Assembly: GCA_007694905.1 (NCBI GenBank)
Contig: REEU01000125.1
Span: forward strand, 1 to 53,342
Direction: 5' to 3'
Source of the DNA: Gammaproteobacteria bacterium
GTDB taxonomy: Bacteria; Pseudomonadota; Gammaproteobacteria; Pseudomonadales; Azotimanducaceae
Length of the DNA stretch: 53,342 nt
Shown: piece by piece, positions 51,635-53,342 of the stretch
How positions within the stretch are numbered: the first letter of the stretch is position 1
Layout: each line of letters begins with the position of its first letter
Made by a program: the position numbers and the translations under genes
The notes under the pieces: generated by a model
Seen by the model: only the letters and a program-made list of their open reading frames with translations
Told to the model about the DNA's origin: nothing
Databases searched by the model: none

Positions 51635-53314
51635 ATGCTGAACCGGCTCGACATCAAGGACTTCGCGCTGGTGGACCAGCTCGCCGTCGACTTTCGCGCC
51701 GGCTTCTCCGCCATTACCGGCGAAACCGGTGCAGGCAAGTCCATCATGCTCGACGCTCTGGGCCTGATCCTCGGTGATCGCGCCAGCCCGGACCTGATCC
51801 GCACCGGCGCCGCGAGCGCCGACCTCTGCGCCGAATTCAGCGTCGCCGGCATCAACGCCGCCCAGGCCTGGCTGGAACAGCGGGAACTCGGAGACCCGGA
51901 TGCGCCGGAACTGTGCCTGCTGCGTCGGACCCTGGGCGCAGACGGCCGCTCTCGGGCCTTTGTGAACGGCCGGCCCGTCACGCTGCAGGATGTCCGTGAA
52001 CTGGCGGAGCATCTCATCGACATCCACTCCCAGCACGCGCATCAGTCCCTGCTGCGGCGGGAGGTTCAGCGTCTGCTGCTGGACGAGTATGGCGGCCACG
52101 CTGGACTCGCCCGGGACGTTGCCACCGCCTGCGGCCACTGGCAGCAGCTCGTCCACACCCTGGACCATCTCCAGCGCAGCAACGAGGAAGGCAGCGAGCG
52201 ACGGGCGCTGCTCAGCTATCAGCTGGACGAGCTCGACGCCCTGGAGCCGGACGCGGACGAGTACGGCGAACTCGTCAATCAGCATAAGCGCCTCGCCCAT
52301 GCGGACGAGCATGCCCGCCGCCTGGCGTCCACACTGACGGGCCTTGACGAGGATGAGGACGCCGTCACCGCCCAGCTCGGACGACTGCTGCACGGACTCG
52401 AGGCCATCGATGACGCGCACCCGGCGCTGAACAGCGCCCGGGAGCTGCTGGCAACGGCGAGAGTCAACAGCGAGGAAGCCACCGCGGAGCTGCGACGCTA
52501 CGCGGACCTGCTCGAGCCGGACCCGGAACGGCTCGCAAGCATCGACACCCGCATCGGCGCGCTGCATGACTTGGCCCGCAAGCACCGCATCCGCCCAGAA
52601 GCACTGGCGGAGTTGCGCGCCAGCATCGCCGCGGAACTCGACAGCCTGGCCGGCGGGGAGGAACACTGCGAGCAGCTGGCCGCCGAGGCCGATGCGGCGC
52701 GCAAGAGCCTGCTCGCGGGCGCAGGCAAACTCACCGCGGCACGCAGGAAGGCCGCCGCCAGGCTCGAAACCGCCGTGACCGCGGAGCTGGTGAAGCTCGG
52801 CATGAAGCACGCCCGTTTCGAGGCCCATCTCGAGGCTCTGGAAGAGAATGCCTGCGGTCCCGGCGGCCTGGAGCGGGTGGAGTTCCGGGTCAGTGCCAAC
52901 AAGGGCATCGACCCGGGCCCCCTCGGCAAAATCGCGTCCGGCGGCGAGCTGTCCCGGATCAGTCTGGCCATCCAGGTGGTCACGGCCGCCACCAGCCGGA
53001 TACCTTCATTGATCCTCGACGAGGCGGATGTCGGCATCGGCGGTCGCACCGCGGAGGTGGTGGGTCGCCTCCTGCGCAGCCTCGGTGAACACACTCAGGT
53101 CCTGGCCGTGACCCATCTGCCCCAGGTGGCCGCCCTCGCGCACCAGCATCTTGCGGTGGAAAAGTCGGACCAGGAAGCTGCCCGGGTCAGCATTCACACC
53201 CTCAGCGAAGAGGCCCGGGTGGCCGAGCTCGCACGCATGCTCGGCGGCGTCGAGGTCACGGAACAGACCCGGGCCCACGCCAGCGAGATGCGAAGCCGCG
53301 CCGTCGGCGCGTGA
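51635..53314 (+). CDS. recN: DNA repair protein RecN
   Basis: SMC-like ATPase acting in double-strand-break repair. The 559-aa protein has Walker A GETGAGKSIMLDAL near residue 36, a central coiled coil (about 150-370), the ABC signature SGGELSRISLAIQ and Walker B LILDEADVGIGG. ATG at 51635 gives the family N-terminus MLNRLDIKDFALVDQL; no clear ribosome site or LexA box is seen upstream. It is divergent from hrcA, as in Pseudomonas, and is complete within the window. Confidence 0.96.
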   Translation: MLNRLDIKDFALVDQLAVDFRAGFSAITGETGAGKSIMLDALGLILGDRASPDLIRTGAASADLCAEFSVAGINAAQAWLEQRELGDPDAPELCLLRRTLGADGRSRAFVNGRPVTLQDVRELAEHLIDIHSQHAHQSLLRREVQRLLLDEYGGHAGLARDVATACGHWQQLVHTLDHLQRSNEEGSERRALLSYQLDELDALEPDADEYGELVNQHKRLAHADEHARRLASTLTGLDEDEDAVTAQLGRLLHGLEAIDDAHPALNSARELLATARVNSEEATAELRRYADLLEPDPERLASIDTRIGALHDLARKHRIRPEALAELRASIAAELDSLAGGEEHCEQLAAEADAARKSLLAGAGKLTAARRKAAARLETAVTAELVKLGMKHARFEAHLEALEENACGPGGLERVEFRVSANKGIDPGPLGKIASGGELSRISLAIQVVTAATSRIPSLILDEADVGIGGRTAEVVGRLLRSLGEHTQVLAVTHLPQVAALAHQHLAVEKSDQEAARVSIHTLSEEARVAELARMLGGVEVTEQTRAHASEMRSRAVGA

Positions 53315-53342
53315 CCCGCACCGACCCGAACCGCTATCATTC

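Noticed and set aside
50411-52828. An 805-codon open frame covering hrcA and continuing antisense through recN.
   Set aside because: Only the part from the ATG at 51457 encodes HrcA; the rest is a shadow of recN in GC-rich DNA.

Overview
This window is a GC-rich stretch of core chromosome from a gammaproteobacterium. The gene orders match those I know from Pseudomonas and its relatives: DUF6776-bactofilin-erpA / anmK-M23 peptidase / tyrS-rrn; sfsA-aminotransferase-gluQ-(cbrB)-pcnB-panBC-pgi-acs; tRNA-fMet-rimP-nusA-infB-rbfA-truB-rpsO-pnp; rlmE-ftsH-folP-glmM-tpiA-secG-tRNA-Leu; hrcA-grpE-dnaK-dnaJ-dapB-carAB-greA. The combination (HemJ instead of HemG, a degenerate CbrB-like activator, a deoxynucleoside kinase in the folK slot) suggests a lineage outside Pseudomonas and the Enterobacterales, but I cannot name a genus. 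I see no prophage, IS transposase, CRISPR array or toxin/defence island.

Layout. 1-244: leader and promoter of an rRNA operon running off the left edge on the minus strand (boxA, hairpin, P1-type promoter). 245-5054: tyrS, an M23 peptidase with an internally duplicated domain, anmK and erpA. 5153-6414: bactofilin and a DUF6776 coiled-coil membrane protein. 6641-9515: hemJ, hemL and a PfkB/adenosine kinase-type sugar kinase, followed by a REP-like repeat block. 9884-12815: sfsA, a class I aminotransferase and gluQ. 12913-14850: a sigma54 activator of the CbrB type, then an intergenic region with palindromic activator half-sites, a -24/-12 promoter and a strong terminator, the architecture of a CrcZ-like small RNA. 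14921-22440: pcnB, a deoxynucleoside kinase, panB, panC, pgi, acs. 22511-23650: a Sel1-repeat/prolyl 4-hydroxylase fusion. 23790-32842 (minus): translation and RNA-decay operon from initiator tRNA to pnp. 32980-33241: a large imperfect palindrome resembling a MITE between two tRNA genes. 33250-39664 (minus): tRNA-Leu(GAG), secG, tpiA, glmM, folP, ftsH, rlmE; yhbY is divergent. 40106-51457 (minus): greA, carB, carA, dapB, dnaJ, dnaK, grpE, hrcA. 51635-53314: recN.

How the genes fit together. Most of the window is growth-linked housekeeping: translation initiation (fMet tRNA, IF2, RimP, RbfA, S15), transcription elongation (NusA, GreA), RNA turnover (PNPase, PcnB), peptidoglycan synthesis and recycling (GlmM, AnmK, M23 peptidase), folate and pantothenate precursors, pyrimidine/arginine entry (CarAB) and the heat-shock chaperone operon. 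The most unusual part is the CbrB-like locus: the activator lacks the adjacent sensor kinase and has lost several receiver-switch residues, yet keeps an apparently intact sigma54-contacting domain and sits directly before a sigma54 promoter that seems to make only a short untranslated RNA. Sigma32-type promoters precede grpE and dnaK, and the carAB leader appears to contain an attenuator.
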